NCBI GenBank assembly: GCA_905182195.1
Contig: CAJJAW010000003.1
Location: forward strand, 62,001-126,000
From: Alphaproteobacteria bacterium UBA4588
GTDB lineage: Bacteria > Pseudomonadota > Alphaproteobacteria > Rhodobacterales > Rhodobacteraceae
Length of the DNA stretch: 64,000 bases
Direction: 5' to 3'
In this document: piece by piece, positions 18,676 to 28,440 of the stretch
How positions within the stretch are numbered: the first letter of the stretch is position 1
Layout: each line of letters opens with the position of its first letter
Program-made: the position numbers and the translations under genes
The notes under the pieces: generated by a model
Database searches by the model: none
Told to the model about the DNA's origin: nothing
Seen by the model: the letters and a program-made list of their open reading frames with translations, nothing else

Positions 18676-19709
18676 GCGATCTGATTGCTCGGATAGATGG
18701 CGCGGCAGGCCGCATAACTCTCAACCGGCCCAAGGCTCTCAACGCGCTCACCTATGATATGTGCTTACAAATCGAAGTCCTGCTAGATCAATGGGAGGCT
18801 GACCCCAATGTAGTGGTCATTATTCTGGATGCCGCGGGCGAACGCGCTTTTTGCGCTGGCGGCGATATTGCTGTTATGTATGAAACGGCCAGTGCGGGCG
18901 ATTTTGAATATGGGCGCAGGTTCTGGACGGACGAATATCGCCTCAACGCCAAGCTCGCAGCCAGCCCCACACCCATTGTCAGCTTCCTGCATGGTTTTAC
19001 CATGGGCGGCGGCGTGGGGCTTGGGTGCCATGTGTCCCATCGTGTTGTTTGTGAGAACAGCGAAATAGCGATGCCGGAATGCGGTATTGGCCTGGTCCCA
19101 GATGTAGGCGGGTCCTTGCTTCTGGCCCGCGCGCCAGGATATTTTGGCGAATATCTTGGTACCACCATGGGGCGCATGGGGCCCGCTGACGCAATTTTCA
19201 TGGGCTTTTCAGATCACTATATCCCACAAAGCCACTGGCCCGCAGTAATCCAATCAATTTGCGACACGGGCACAGTGGACGCCATCACAAAGGCCGCCAT
19301 AGATCCCGGCCCTGCCCCGCTCACACAGATTGAGTCGGAGGTCGCTAAGTTTTTCCGCGGTGAGTATTTCACCGATATAGTAATTAACCTGCAGCACTCC
19401 GGCGGTGTCTTTGCCATTGAGACCTTGAAAAAGCTGTCCAAACCGTCCCCCCTATCGATGGCGGCAACAATTGAGATGATCCACCGGGTGCGAGTATTAA
19501 ATGGCATCATGCCCGCTTTAGAAATGGAATACCGCTTCACCTATAGATCGGCGGAACAGGGCGACTTCATCGAAGGCATACGCGCCATGGTCATCGACAA
19601 AGATCGCAGCCCAAAATGGCAGCACAGCCTGACCGACTCGCTTCTGCCTGCTGCCACCGCCATGCTGCGCCCCCTTGGTGCCCAAACCCTACACCTCACG
19701 GAGACATGA
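18672..19709 (+). CDS. 3-Hydroxyisobutyryl-CoA hydrolase (enoyl-CoA hydratase/isomerase family)
   Basis: Crotonase-fold protein of 345 residues. The oxyanion-hole segment FCAGGDIAVMYE and the HGFTMGGGVGLGCHVSHR and MPECGIGLVPDVGGS motifs are those of the HIBCH group, which hydrolyses 3-hydroxyisobutyryl-CoA to free 3-hydroxyisobutyrate and so keeps toxic methacrylyl-CoA low. The longer C-terminal part (after residue 220) also separates it from plain enoyl-CoA hydratases. It is translationally coupled to the preceding dehydrogenase and followed at once by mmsB, the next enzyme in the pathway. Confidence 0.9.
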   Translation: MSDLIARIDGAAGRITLNRPKALNALTYDMCLQIEVLLDQWEADPNVVVIILDAAGERAFCAGGDIAVMYETASAGDFEYGRRFWTDEYRLNAKLAASPTPIVSFLHGFTMGGGVGLGCHVSHRVVCENSEIAMPECGIGLVPDVGGSLLLARAPGYFGEYLGTTMGRMGPADAIFMGFSDHYIPQSHWPAVIQSICDTGTVDAITKAAIDPGPAPLTQIESEVAKFFRGEYFTDIVINLQHSGGVFAIETLKKLSKPSPLSMAATIEMIHRVRVLNGIMPALEMEYRFTYRSAEQGDFIEGIRAMVIDKDRSPKWQHSLTDSLLPAATAMLRPLGAQTLHLTET

Positions 19710-19710
19710 T

Positions 19711-20583
19711 ATGAAAATTGGATTTGCAGGACTTGGAAATATGGGTGCACCGATGGCCGTCAATTTAGTCAATGCCGGTCATGAGGTGACAGGATTTGAC
19801 CCCGTAGGCGTTGTACCGGAAGGCGTTAGTGCAGCGCGAAGCGCCCAAGAGGCTGCCCGCGACGCGGATGTGGTCATCACCATGCTGCCCAATGGCGCAA
19901 TTGCCCAGTCTGTGGCTAATAAAATTCTGCCGGCCATGACACATGGCGCGGTCTTGCTCGATTGCTCAACCATTGACGTCGCCTCAGCGCGGGCGATTGA
20001 TCAGCTGGCTCAGGATCATGGGGTTGGCTTTCTCGACGCACCAGTCTCTGGCGGAGTTGGTGGCGCTGTCTCTGGCACCTTGACATTCATGGTTGGTGGA
20101 ACAGATCAGGCTTTAGAAATCGCCGGGCCTCTTTTTGATGTTATGGGGCAGAAATCTGTGCATTGCGGTCCGGCAGGCAATGGCCAAGCGGCCAAAATTT
20201 GCAATAATATGATTCTAGGAATAACCATGATTGGTACCTGTGAGGCCTTTGCGCTGGCCGATAAGCTGGGACTGGACCGTCAGGCAATGTTTGATGTGGT
20301 CAGTACGTCGTCCGGCTACAGCTGGACCATGAACGCCTACTGCCCAGCCCCAGGCATTGGCCCACAAAGTCCTGCGGATAACAACTATAAACCCGGTTTT
20401 TCCGCTGAACTTATGTTAAAGGATCTGCGCTTGTCACAGCAAGCCGCCGGGGATGTGGATGCGGATACCCCAATGGGGGCCGCGGCAACAGCTCTTTATC
20501 AAACTTTTGTGGAACAAGAAGACGGCGCAGGACAGGATTTTTCAGCTATGCTGCCAAGGTTTGAGAAACGCAACCGCACATAG
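19711..20583 (+). CDS. mmsB: 3-Hydroxyisobutyrate dehydrogenase
   Basis: NAD-dependent oxidation of 3-hydroxyisobutyrate to methylmalonate semialdehyde, the substrate of mmsA. 290 residues: Rossmann GLGNMGAPMAVNL at 6-18, the substrate loop DAPVSGGVGGAVSGTLTFMV, and the catalytic lysine in GNGQAAKICNNM. ATG 19711 follows the upstream stop by one base, with GGAGA at 19700-19704; an in-frame ATG at 19675 lies inside the previous gene and is rejected. The gene completes the valine branch. Confidence 0.95.
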   Translation: MKIGFAGLGNMGAPMAVNLVNAGHEVTGFDPVGVVPEGVSAARSAQEAARDADVVITMLPNGAIAQSVANKILPAMTHGAVLLDCSTIDVASARAIDQLAQDHGVGFLDAPVSGGVGGAVSGTLTFMVGGTDQALEIAGPLFDVMGQKSVHCGPAGNGQAAKICNNMILGITMIGTCEAFALADKLGLDRQAMFDVVSTSSGYSWTMNAYCPAPGIGPQSPADNNYKPGFSAELMLKDLRLSQQAAGDVDADTPMGAAATALYQTFVEQEDGAGQDFSAMLPRFEKRNRT

Positions 20584-20591
20584 GAGACGCC

Positions 20592-21917
20592 ATGTTAATG
20601 CAGGATTTTGCCGCTGGTCTGGCCTATAAGGCCCTGCCCGAAGATGTTCTGCAGGTCTTGCGTCGTTCCTTGCTCGACACGCTTGGGGTGGCGGCCATTG
20701 GGTCGCGAAGTAAAATGGCACAGATTGGCACCAAAGCCGCACGCATGATGTTTGGCGCCACCACCGAATCTTCAGCCCGCTGCCTCTTTGACGGAAACAA
20801 CGCCAGCGCGGCAGGGGCCGCCATGGCTGGGGCGATGGCCATCGACAGTGTGGACGCCCATGATGGCACCTCCCCCTGCAAAGGCCACGCGGGATCCGCT
20901 ATTTTTCCTGCCCTCTTTGCAATGGTCGATAATCGCACCATTACCGGCCAAGACTTGGCAACCTATTTGGCGCTGGCCTACGAGATATCCTACCGCGCAG
21001 GCCTCACGCAGCATGACACCTGCGCGGATTATCACACCTCTGGCGCTTGGACCGCAGTCGGGGTCGCAGCTATGACAGCGCGGATATTGGGATGCAGTCC
21101 GAGGCAAATTCATGAAGCAGCCGGGATTGGAGAATACCACGGCCCCCGCAGCCAGATGATGCGCTGCATCGATCATCCTACCATGGTCCGCGATGGCGTG
21201 GGCTGGGGCGCACCGACGGGCGTTACGGCCGGATTTTTGGCTCAGAACGGCTTTACAGGCGCGCCGGCACTCACCTGCCAGGGCCCACATTGGCAGGGAC
21301 TGGGACAGAGATGGAAGTTGGTTTCCGACACCCATTACAAACCCTATCCCTGCTGCCGCTGGTCACACCCAAGCATCGATGCCGCGGCTGAATTGATGGG
21401 GCGGCACAGTCTGTCGCATCATGATGTTGCGTCGGTGGAGATTAAAACCTTCCACAACGCCGCACGGCTTGCGGGCCATAGGCCTGTGAGCGCGGATGAG
21501 TTTGCCTACTCCATTGCCTTTCCAGTGGCGTGCATGATTGTGCGCGGTCAGGTTGGCGTGCAGGAGCTGGATATATTGTCGTTCAAGGATCCCGACATCC
21601 TACGGATCAGCACCGCCACAACCCTCATAGATGATCCGCATTTGACGCAGATCAGCGACGGCAAACGCTGGGCGCAGGTCTCAATCCTCATGCGCGATGG
21701 CACCCGCCACGATGCGGATCCGCGTACCCCCCGCGGGGACACGGATCTGCCGCTCAGCGATGCAGAGATATCGGCCAAGTTTCACCTGTTTGCCGACCCT
21801 ATTTTGGGCGCGCAGACCGCCGCCAAAATAGAAGCTCTCTGCGGCAGGTTTGACCGGTTGAATGCCACAGAGGTGCAAAGCCTCTTGGATATTATCCTAA
21901 ACAAGCCGCAGGCTTAA
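20592..21917 (+). CDS. MmgE/PrpD family protein
   Basis: A 441-residue protein of the MmgE/PrpD fold, which includes 2-methylcitrate dehydratase, cis-aconitate decarboxylase and iminodisuccinate epimerase. Seen motifs are [12 protein letters not shown] near the N terminus, [21 protein letters not shown], the [12 protein letters not shown] helix, and [18 protein letters not shown] in the middle. It follows mmsB by eight bases and appears to belong to that transcript. Valine breakdown yields propionyl-CoA, so a 2-methylcitrate dehydratase role is tempting, but no prpB/prpC genes lie nearby and this family is functionally broad. The exact reaction is undetermined. The stop overlaps the convergent uvrA stop by four bases. 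Confidence 0.88.
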   Translation: MLMQDFAAGLAYKALPEDVLQVLRRSLLDTLGVAAIGSRSKMAQIGTKAARMMFGATTESSARCLFDGNNASAAGAAMAGAMAIDSVDAHDGTSPCKGHAGSAIFPALFAMVDNRTITGQDLATYLALAYEISYRAGLTQHDTCADYHTSGAWTAVGVAAMTARILGCSPRQIHEAAGIGEYHGPRSQMMRCIDHPTMVRDGVGWGAPTGVTAGFLAQNGFTGAPALTCQGPHWQGLGQRWKLVSDTHYKPYPCCRWSHPSIDAAAELMGRHSLSHHDVASVEIKTFHNAARLAGHRPVSADEFAYSIAFPVACMIVRGQVGVQELDILSFKDPDILRISTATTLIDDPHLTQISDGKRWAQVSILMRDGTRHDADPRTPRGDTDLPLSDAEISAKFHLFADPILGAQTAAKIEALCGRFDRLNATEVQSLLDIILNKPQA

Positions 21918-24772
21918 CCCGCGACGATGCGCTTTGGCTCCAGCATCTGTTTGAGATAGCGGCCAGTGTGGCTTACTGCGACCTTTGAAACTGCCTCAGG
22001 CGTGCCTTTGGCTACAACTTGCCCCCCACCATCGCCGCCTTCCGGGCCTATATCAATGATATAATCAGCCGTTTTCACCACATCTAAATTATGCTCAATC
22101 ACAATCACAGAATTACCTTGATCCACCAATTCGTGAAGCACTTCCAGAAGCTTGCGAACATCCTCGAAATGCAATCCTGTAGTGGGCTCGTCCAGAATAT
22201 AGAGGGTCCGGCCGGTGCTGCGCTTGGACAGTTCTTTTGACAGTTTTACCCGCTGAGCCTCGCCGCCGGAAAGGGTCGTAGCTTGCTGACCAACTTTGAT
22301 ATATCCAAGCCCAACGCGCACAAGAGCGTCCATTTTCTCCCGAATGGATGGCACGGCTTTGAAAAATTCCTGCGCCAATTCGACAGTCATATCCAAGACG
22401 TCGGCAATCGATTGTCCCTTAAATTTTACCTCAAGCGTTTCACGATTGTAGCGCGCACCTTTGCAGGTCTCGCATTCCACATAGACATCTGGCAAAAAGT
22501 GCATCTCAATCTTGATCAGACCATCGCCGGAGCAAGCCTCACACCTTCCGCCTTTCACGTTAAAGGAGAATCGCCCCGGTTTATAACCGCGCGCCTTGGA
22601 TTCCGGCAGACCGGCAAACCAATCGCGGATTGGGGTGAAGGCACCAGTGTAGGTGGCAGGATTTGAACGCGGCGTGCGGCCAATGGGGCGCTGATCAATG
22701 TCGATGACCTTATCAAGATGCTCCAACCCTTTTACGGCCTCGCAGGGTGCAGGGGTCTGCCGGGCTCCGTTCAGGTTCATGGAGGCGGTTTTAAAAAGGG
22801 TTTCAATGGTCAGCGTTGACTTTCCGCCCCCCGAAACGCCTGTGACGCACACAAATTGCCCCAAGGGGAAGTCCACCGTGATATCTTGTAAATTATTGCC
22901 ACTGGCCTTGCGCACGGTGACTTTTTTCCCATTTCCACTCCGGCGCTTGCTGGGTATATCAATCTTACGCCGGCCGGCCAAGTAATCGCCAGTGATTGAC
23001 GCGCTGTTGGCGATGATCTCACCTGGCGTGCCGCAGGCCACAACTTCACCACCATGAATGCCCGCGCCCGGCCCTATATCAAACACATAATCGGCCTCGC
23101 GAATGGCCTCTTCATCATGCTCCACCACTATCACCGTATTGCCCTGATCACGCAGGTTTTTCAAAGTCGTCAACAGCCGGTCGTTGTCGCGTTGATGCAG
23201 CCCGATGCTGGGCTCATCCAAAACATAAAGCACTCCTTGTAGGCCAGATCCAATTTGACTGGCCAGGCGGATACGTTGGCTCTCACCGCCCGAAAGCGTA
23301 CCAGAATTGCGCGCCAAGGTGAGATACTCAAGACCAACATTGTTCAAAAACCCCAGACGTTCACGGATCTCTTTCAAAATAGGCCCGGCAATCGCAAGCT
23401 TTTGCTTGCCAAGTTGCTCTGGCACCCTTTGGCACCAATCAAAGGCTTCTTTGATTGACATTTGCACAACCTGCCCCGCATGCAGGCCAACGATTTTGAC
23501 CGCCAAAGCCTCAGCGCGCAGACGATACCCGCCGCAGGTGCTGCAAGAGCGATTGTTTTGGTAGCGTTCAAATTCTTCCCGAATCCAATTGCTGTCCGTT
23601 TCGCGGTAGCGGCGTTCCATGTTGGGGATCACGCCTTCAAAGGTGCGGGTAACCTGATAAACGCGGCCACCTTCGTCATAGCGAAACAAGATTTCTTCGG
23701 TACCCGATCCATAGAGAAATACCCTTTGCACCTCTTCAGACAGTTCTTTCCATTTCGTAGATCTATTGAATTTATAATGTTTAGAAATAGATTCAATCGT
23801 TTGCAGAAAGTATGGGGATTTCCCTTTGCGCCAAGGCGCCAATGCCCCATCGTTTATTTTGAGAGTTTGATCTGGTACGATTAAGCGTTCGTCAAAGAAT
23901 AATTCAACCCCCAGCCCGTCGCAATCCGGGCAAGCTCCAAAGGGCGCATTGAAGGAAAACAGACGCGGTTCAATCTCAGGAATGGTAAAGCCAGAGACCG
24001 GGCAGGCGAATTTTTCGCTAAATGTGTGGCGTTCGGGATCGCCTTCAGCGGGGGCAGTTTCCAAAACCGTGATGCCATCCGCCAAATCAAGCGCCGTGCG
24101 GAAGCTGTCCGCCAGACGGGTTTCCACCCCTTCACGCACCACAATCCGATCGACCACTACGTCAATGTCATGGCGAAATTTCTTGTCGAGAGTTGGTGGC
24201 TCATCCAGATCATAGAATTCACCATCAACTTTCACCCGCTGAAACCCCTGCTTACGCAGCTCCATGAACTCTTTGCGGTATTCTCCTTTGCGGTCGCGGA
24301 CGATGGGCGCAAGCAGATAACCACGGGTGCCCTCCTCCATGGCCATCACCCGGTCTACCATATCTTGTATCTGTTGCGCCTCAATGGGCAGGCCTGTGGC
24401 CGGGGAGAACGGCGTACCGACGCGCGCGAATAGAAGACGCATATAGTCGTAAATTTCCGTGACCGTGCCCACGGTTGAGCGCGGATTTTTCGAGGTGGTT
24501 TTTTGTTCGATAGAAATGGCTGGGCTTAACCCACTGATGTGATCCACATCTGGTTTTTCCATCATATCAAGGAATTGCCGCGCATAGGCCGAGAGGCTTT
24601 CTACATAGCGGCGCTGGCCTTCAGCGTAGATGGTATCAAAGGCCAAGGAGGATTTACCAGAGCCAGACAGGCCAGTGATCACCACCAATTGGTCGCGCGG
24701 GATATCCACGTCAATATTCTTGAGATTATGCTCGCGTGCCCCGCGGACTTCAATTTTCTTCAGCTCAACCAT
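21914..24772 (-). CDS. uvrA: Excinuclease ABC subunit A
   Basis: DNA-damage recognition ATPase of nucleotide excision repair, 952 residues, full length. Two ABC ATPase modules are present: Walker [12 protein letters not shown] (K40) and [11 protein letters not shown], with signature [12 protein letters not shown] and [12 protein letters not shown]. Zinc-finger cysteines are seen at CPDCDGLG and at CEACSGDG...CETCKG. An SOS box lies about 65-79 bp upstream of the start codon, so induction by LexA is expected. The gene is convergent with the MmgE/PrpD gene. Confidence 0.97.
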   Translation of the reverse strand: MVELKKIEVRGAREHNLKNIDVDIPRDQLVVITGLSGSGKSSLAFDTIYAEGQRRYVESLSAYARQFLDMMEKPDVDHISGLSPAISIEQKTTSKNPRSTVGTVTEIYDYMRLLFARVGTPFSPATGLPIEAQQIQDMVDRVMAMEEGTRGYLLAPIVRDRKGEYRKEFMELRKQGFQRVKVDGEFYDLDEPPTLDKKFRHDIDVVVDRIVVREGVETRLADSFRTALDLADGITVLETAPAEGDPERHTFSEKFACPVSGFTIPEIEPRLFSFNAPFGACPDCDGLGVELFFDERLIVPDQTLKINDGALAPWRKGKSPYFLQTIESISKHYKFNRSTKWKELSEEVQRVFLYGSGTEEILFRYDEGGRVYQVTRTFEGVIPNMERRYRETDSNWIREEFERYQNNRSCSTCGGYRLRAEALAVKIVGLHAGQVVQMSIKEAFDWCQRVPEQLGKQKLAIAGPILKEIRERLGFLNNVGLEYLTLARNSGTLSGGESQRIRLASQIGSGLQGVLYVLDEPSIGLHQRDNDRLLTTLKNLRDQGNTVIVVEHDEEAIREADYVFDIGPGAGIHGGEVVACGTPGEIIANSASITGDYLAGRRKIDIPSKRRSGNGKKVTVRKASGNNLQDITVDFPLGQFVCVTGVSGGGKSTLTIETLFKTASMNLNGARQTPAPCEAVKGLEHLDKVIDIDQRPIGRTPRSNPATYTGAFTPIRDWFAGLPESKARGYKPGRFSFNVKGGRCEACSGDGLIKIEMHFLPDVYVECETCKGARYNRETLEVKFKGQSIADVLDMTVELAQEFFKAVPSIREKMDALVRVGLGYIKVGQQATTLSGGEAQRVKLSKELSKRSTGRTLYILDEPTTGLHFEDVRKLLEVLHELVDQGNSVIVIEHNLDVVKTADYIIDIGPEGGDGGGQVVAKGTPEAVSKVAVSHTGRYLKQMLEPKRIVAG

Positions 24773-24836
24773 AACGAACCCCGATCTTTGAGTCTCAACA
24801 TAGTGTTAAGTCGCGACAGGGCCAATCGATAAGTGA

Positions 24837-24851
24837 GAACTTTTAGCGAAC
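24837..24851 (-). promoter_or_regulatory. LexA SOS box upstream of uvrA
   Basis: Read in the direction of uvrA the sequence is GTTCGCTAAAAGTTC, that is GTTC-N7-GTTC, the exact alphaproteobacterial LexA consensus. It lies 65-79 bp upstream of the uvrA ATG, in the gap between uvrA and lpd. uvrA is a standard SOS gene, so site and context agree. Confidence 0.8.
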
Positions 24852-24947
24852 ATTAGAAAAATATCAATACTCAGACAAGTAAATGCCTATTGCAGTTAAG
24901 GCATCAGGCCAAGGCCTGTGAATTTTACCCAATATTGGATGTTATAT

Positions 24948-26342
24948 TTAAATGTGGATGGCTCTGTCCCAAGCATCCAGAACGCTTTCATGCATCATCT
25001 CGGACAGGGTTGGGTGCGGGAATACTGTCTGCATGAGATCCTCTTCCGTGGTCTCCAACTGTCGGCCTACGACATAGCCTTGGATTAGCTCCGTCACTTC
25101 AGCGCCGATCATATGCGCGCCAAGCAGCTCGCCTGTTTTGGCGTCAAATACGGTTTTAACCATGCCTTCCGCCTCGCCCAGGGCGATGGCCTTACCATTG
25201 CCCATGAAGGGGAAACGGCCCACGCGGATGTCATAGCCCGCTTCACGGGCCTGCGCTTCGGTATGGCCCACACTGGCAACCTGCGGCGTGCAATAGGTGC
25301 AGCCGGCAATACTTTCAGCTTTCACAGGATGCGGCGTGCCGCCGGCAATCATTTCCGCAACCATTACACCTTCATGGCTTGCCTTGTGCGCAAGCCATGG
25401 CGCCCCTGCCACATCGCCAATCGCATAGACACCCGCCACCGCAGTCCGACAGTAGGCATCAGTGGTGATATGTGTCTGGTCAACCTCGACCCCCAAAGCT
25501 TCAAGCCCCAGATTTTCCACATTGCCCACGATGCCAACAGCAGAGATCACCGTGTCAAAAGCTTCAGTAGTGATTTTTCCATCTTGTTCGATATGCGCCG
25601 TCACCAACCCCGCACCCCGATCAAGCTTTTTAACCATGGTTTTGGTCCGGATCTTCATGCCTTGCTTTTCAAATGCTTTCTGCGCGAAGGCTGAAATCTC
25701 TGCATCCTCCACAGGCATCACCCGGTCCATGACTTCCACCACCGTGGTGTCAGCGCCTAGTGTGTTGTAAAAATTAGCAAATTCAATTCCGATGGCTCCA
25801 GAGCCAATCACTAGAAGCTTTTTCGGCATTCTCGGCGGTGTCAGGGCTGTTTTATAGGTCCAAACCAGATCGCCATCACCCTCAAGTCCGGGCAATTCGC
25901 GGGCCCTTGCGCCAGTGGCAATGATGATATGCTTGCCGATGAGGGTTTTCTGGGCCTTCGCAGTTTTTACTGTAACCTTGCCTGGCGCTGTAATAGTCGC
26001 CACCCCCATAAGCGCGGTAACCTTATTTTTCTTGAGCAAATGCGTCACGCCGCCGTTGAGCTGTTTGGCAATGCCGCGCGAGCGCGCCACAACTGCATCC
26101 AGATCATAGTCAATTCCTTGAGCGGATAGCCCAAATTCCTTCGCCCGATGCATCAGATGGTAGACCTCAGAGGATCGCAACATAGCTTTGGTCGGAATAC
26201 AGCCCCAGTTAAGGCAAATTCCGCCCATATGCTCACGTTCCACGACAATGACGCTTAAACCAAGTTGCGCAGCACGAATAGCGGCAACATACCCGCCAGG
26301 GCCCGCGCCTATAACAATTATATCATATGCATCATCAGTCAT
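24948..26342 (-). CDS. lpdA: Dihydrolipoyl dehydrogenase, copy 1
   Basis: FAD-disulfide oxidoreductase (E3) of 464 residues. FAD-binding GAGPGGYVAA at 13-22, the redox disulfide C43/C48 in GGICLNWGCIPTK, an NAD-binding GSGAIGIEFA, and the C-terminal catalytic His in HPTLSEMMHE. It reoxidises lipoamide of a 2-oxoacid dehydrogenase complex. The second copy at 62 kb is clearly the 2-oxoglutarate dehydrogenase partner, so this one probably serves pyruvate dehydrogenase (inference; no pdh genes in the window). A DUF924 gene lies upstream on the same strand. Confidence 0.94.
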   Translation of the reverse strand: MTDDAYDIIVIGAGPGGYVAAIRAAQLGLSVIVVEREHMGGICLNWGCIPTKAMLRSSEVYHLMHRAKEFGLSAQGIDYDLDAVVARSRGIAKQLNGGVTHLLKKNKVTALMGVATITAPGKVTVKTAKAQKTLIGKHIIIATGARARELPGLEGDGDLVWTYKTALTPPRMPKKLLVIGSGAIGIEFANFYNTLGADTTVVEVMDRVMPVEDAEISAFAQKAFEKQGMKIRTKTMVKKLDRGAGLVTAHIEQDGKITTEAFDTVISAVGIVGNVENLGLEALGVEVDQTHITTDAYCRTAVAGVYAIGDVAGAPWLAHKASHEGVMVAEMIAGGTPHPVKAESIAGCTYCTPQVASVGHTEAQAREAGYDIRVGRFPFMGNGKAIALGEAEGMVKTVFDAKTGELLGAHMIGAEVTELIQGYVVGRQLETTEEDLMQTVFPHPTLSEMMHESVLDAWDRAIHI

Positions 26343-26449
26343 AACTGGAACCTATTTTAATTTAGTTTAATATTAAACTATTATCTTGAGCCGCGCAATT
26401 CAAATATTACGCCCCAAGTCTAAGCTTGTCATACATTCGAAGCAAAAAC

Positions 26450-27034
26450 TTAGGGTGCTTTTGACACAGCCTCCAAGGTTATTCGATAGCCACCAGAGAG
26501 CTGATATGCCTCCTCCGGCGGAGTTGACCTTCTGCACAAAGCCTCATTCCTTGCAGGGAACCGGCCAAACTCACGGATGATATCCCTATGCGCCTGAGCA
26601 TGGGGTAACTGTGTGGCCTTACCATTAGGCAACCGAGTAAGGATTAAGCGGACAGCCCGTTCCTGATCTGTCAGGCTTTCTGAATGCATCAATGGCATAT
26701 AGAAGAACTGGCGGGCCGGCTCATCTATTTTGAGATCCCAGGAGTTTTGTAGCGCAGACTTTGAGGCTGCTAAAGCCTGTCTATCAGAACCAAAAGACCT
26801 TGCAGTCCCACGAAACATATTACGCGGCATTTGATCCATTAAAATCAAATAGGCAAGCGTACCAGTAGCATGGGTAAGCCATAACCCGTTTGCACCATTA
26901 AGAGTATCCCACCAGACCTGCTCAAACCGGTTCCTGATCTCTTTGTCGAGACCATCACCTCCCAAATACCAGCGCGAGGAACCTACCTCGTCTAACCAAT
27001 AATTTACTACGTCATTTGCGGCTGTCATGTGCAT
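26450..27034 (-). CDS. DUF924 family protein
   Basis: Soluble all-helical protein of 194 residues. It has the conserved DUF924 marks: a W-rich start (VVNYWLDEVGSSRWYLGG), LILMDQMPRNMFRGTA, FFYMPLMHSESLTDQERAV, and REFGRFPARNEALCRRSTPPEE. TPR-like folds are reported for the family, but no reaction is established. It is upstream of lpd copy 1 in the same direction with about 107 bp between. The start could be the first or second Met (two residues apart). Confidence 0.85.
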   Translation of the reverse strand: MHMTAANDVVNYWLDEVGSSRWYLGGDGLDKEIRNRFEQVWWDTLNGANGLWLTHATGTLAYLILMDQMPRNMFRGTARSFGSDRQALAASKSALQNSWDLKIDEPARQFFYMPLMHSESLTDQERAVRLILTRLPNGKATQLPHAQAHRDIIREFGRFPARNEALCRRSTPPEEAYQLSGGYRITLEAVSKAP

Positions 27035-27108
27035 GCCCCGATTTTTTAACTCTGAGACAATTTCTATGCATCTAAATCAAAAGTGCAAAGGTAAATGTGA
27101 TGCTAAGT

Positions 27109-28359
27109 TTAATTAGATTCTTCTTCCAGAGCAGTTTCAATGTAATACTCCGATGCAACCTCAACAGAAACAAGACTGGCAGAGGGTAAAACAGGGGCAT
27201 AGGCGCCATCTTCGATCCCATCACGCGTTCGCTGTGTCATACGATATCCAGCATAACCAGTCAAAGAGAGCATCAAAATGGCAATAACCATAAAAAAGGC
27301 CTGAGTACCAAAGGTATCCATCATCCAACCTGTTACCAACGGTCCAGAAATTGCCCCCATCCCATTGATGAAAATCAACCCTCCGGCGGCTGCAGCCATG
27401 TCATCTGCCTCAAGATAATCGTTAGTATAGGCGATCAACAATGAATAAAGTGGGTTAGACGTGCCACCAATCACAAAGGCTGCCACCAGAAGCACGCCAA
27501 AATAGTGATCAAACAAGAAGGCCACAACGGACATCGCGCCGCCCATTGCTGCAACAAGCAAAATAACCAAACGTCGGTCCACACGGTCTGAGAACCAGCC
27601 GATAGGGTATTGCATCAACAACGCACCCACATAGATGCTAGATACAAATATGGAGATCTGCGCAATTGTGAGACCGGCTGCAACACCATAGACGGCAGAC
27701 ATGCCAAACTGAGCTGAAAACACTCCACCCAATAAAAACATCCCAAAACAGCCAAGAGGCGAGGTTAACATTAGAGTTTTGAGAGGCATTGGCTTGGCAG
27801 TTTCAAAGGCCGGTGTCGGTGAAATAGACAGCAAAATTGGAGCAAATGAGATCGATACCAAAACTGAAGATACAATGAATAGTGCGTATCCACTCGCATC
27901 ACCAAGTGTCAGGAGGACTTGCGCACTAACAATCCCGAACATCTGCACGATCATATAAACCGATAATGCCTTACCTCGATTTGTATTATCCGCTGAGTTA
28001 TTCAGCCAGCTTTCAGCCGTAACGTAAACCCCTGAAAAACAAAACCCAATAGCCGCTCGCCCAATAGCCCATGCAACCGGATGCGCAAAGGCAGGATAGA
28101 GAATTAAGATTGCTGAGATAAAAGAGGCCAACGCCGCAAAGACCCGCACGTGTCCAACACGGCGGATCATCTCGGGTGCCAAACGCGAACCGCCCAAAAA
28201 TCCCGCAAAATATGCCGACATAACAACCGACATCTCAAAGGTAGAAAATCCTTCAAGTCCACCACGTACTCCAAGCAGAGTGCCTTGTAAGCCGTTGCCA
28301 ACCATTAACAACATCATACCTAGTAGCAACGCCCATGAAGATGAAAATACCTGCAACAT
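27109..28359 (-). CDS. Major facilitator superfamily transporter
   Basis: Inner-membrane protein of 416 residues with about twelve hydrophobic segments. The pattern resembles the YcaD-like MFS group: GNGLQGTLLGVRGGLEGFS early, YFAGFLGGSRLAPEMIRRVGH as the loop 2-3 motif, AESWLNNSA in the middle, and a soluble acidic tail rich in Glu. The substrate cannot be told from sequence. It lies downstream of queA in the same direction, separated by an 81-bp gap that contains a nested hairpin. Confidence 0.88.
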   Translation of the reverse strand: MLQVFSSSWALLLGMMLLMVGNGLQGTLLGVRGGLEGFSTFEMSVVMSAYFAGFLGGSRLAPEMIRRVGHVRVFAALASFISAILILYPAFAHPVAWAIGRAAIGFCFSGVYVTAESWLNNSADNTNRGKALSVYMIVQMFGIVSAQVLLTLGDASGYALFIVSSVLVSISFAPILLSISPTPAFETAKPMPLKTLMLTSPLGCFGMFLLGGVFSAQFGMSAVYGVAAGLTIAQISIFVSSIYVGALLMQYPIGWFSDRVDRRLVILLVAAMGGAMSVVAFLFDHYFGVLLVAAFVIGGTSNPLYSLLIAYTNDYLEADDMAAAAGGLIFINGMGAISGPLVTGWMMDTFGTQAFFMVIAILMLSLTGYAGYRMTQRTRDGIEDGAYAPVLPSASLVSVEVASEYYIETALEEESN

Positions 28360-28388
28360 AACAGAACCTCAAAGTCAAATAATCTGTA

Positions 28389-28431
28389 GGTGAAGAGTTA
28401 TAGCAAAAGCTATAGAATCAGTCTCTTCACC
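28389..28431. promoter_or_regulatory. Nested inverted repeat between queA and the MFS gene
   Basis: Outer arms GGTGAAGAG (28389-28397) and CTCTTCACC (28423-28431) pair perfectly over nine bases. Inside is a second perfect stem TATAGC-AAAA-GCTATA (28399-28414). On the transcribed (minus) strand the RNA would fold as a long hairpin with an asymmetric bulge and a UUUU apical loop, ten bases after the queA stop. No T tract follows, so it may be a processing or attenuation element rather than a simple terminator. Confidence 0.5.
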
Positions 28432-28440
28432 CAAACGCCT

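Noticed and set aside
23454-23461. Poly-C style slippage as phase variation in the DUF455 gene
   Set aside because: The eight-C run is actually at 33454-33461. A phase switch would need the rest to be intact, but a separate TGA follows at 33600, so switching could not restore the protein.
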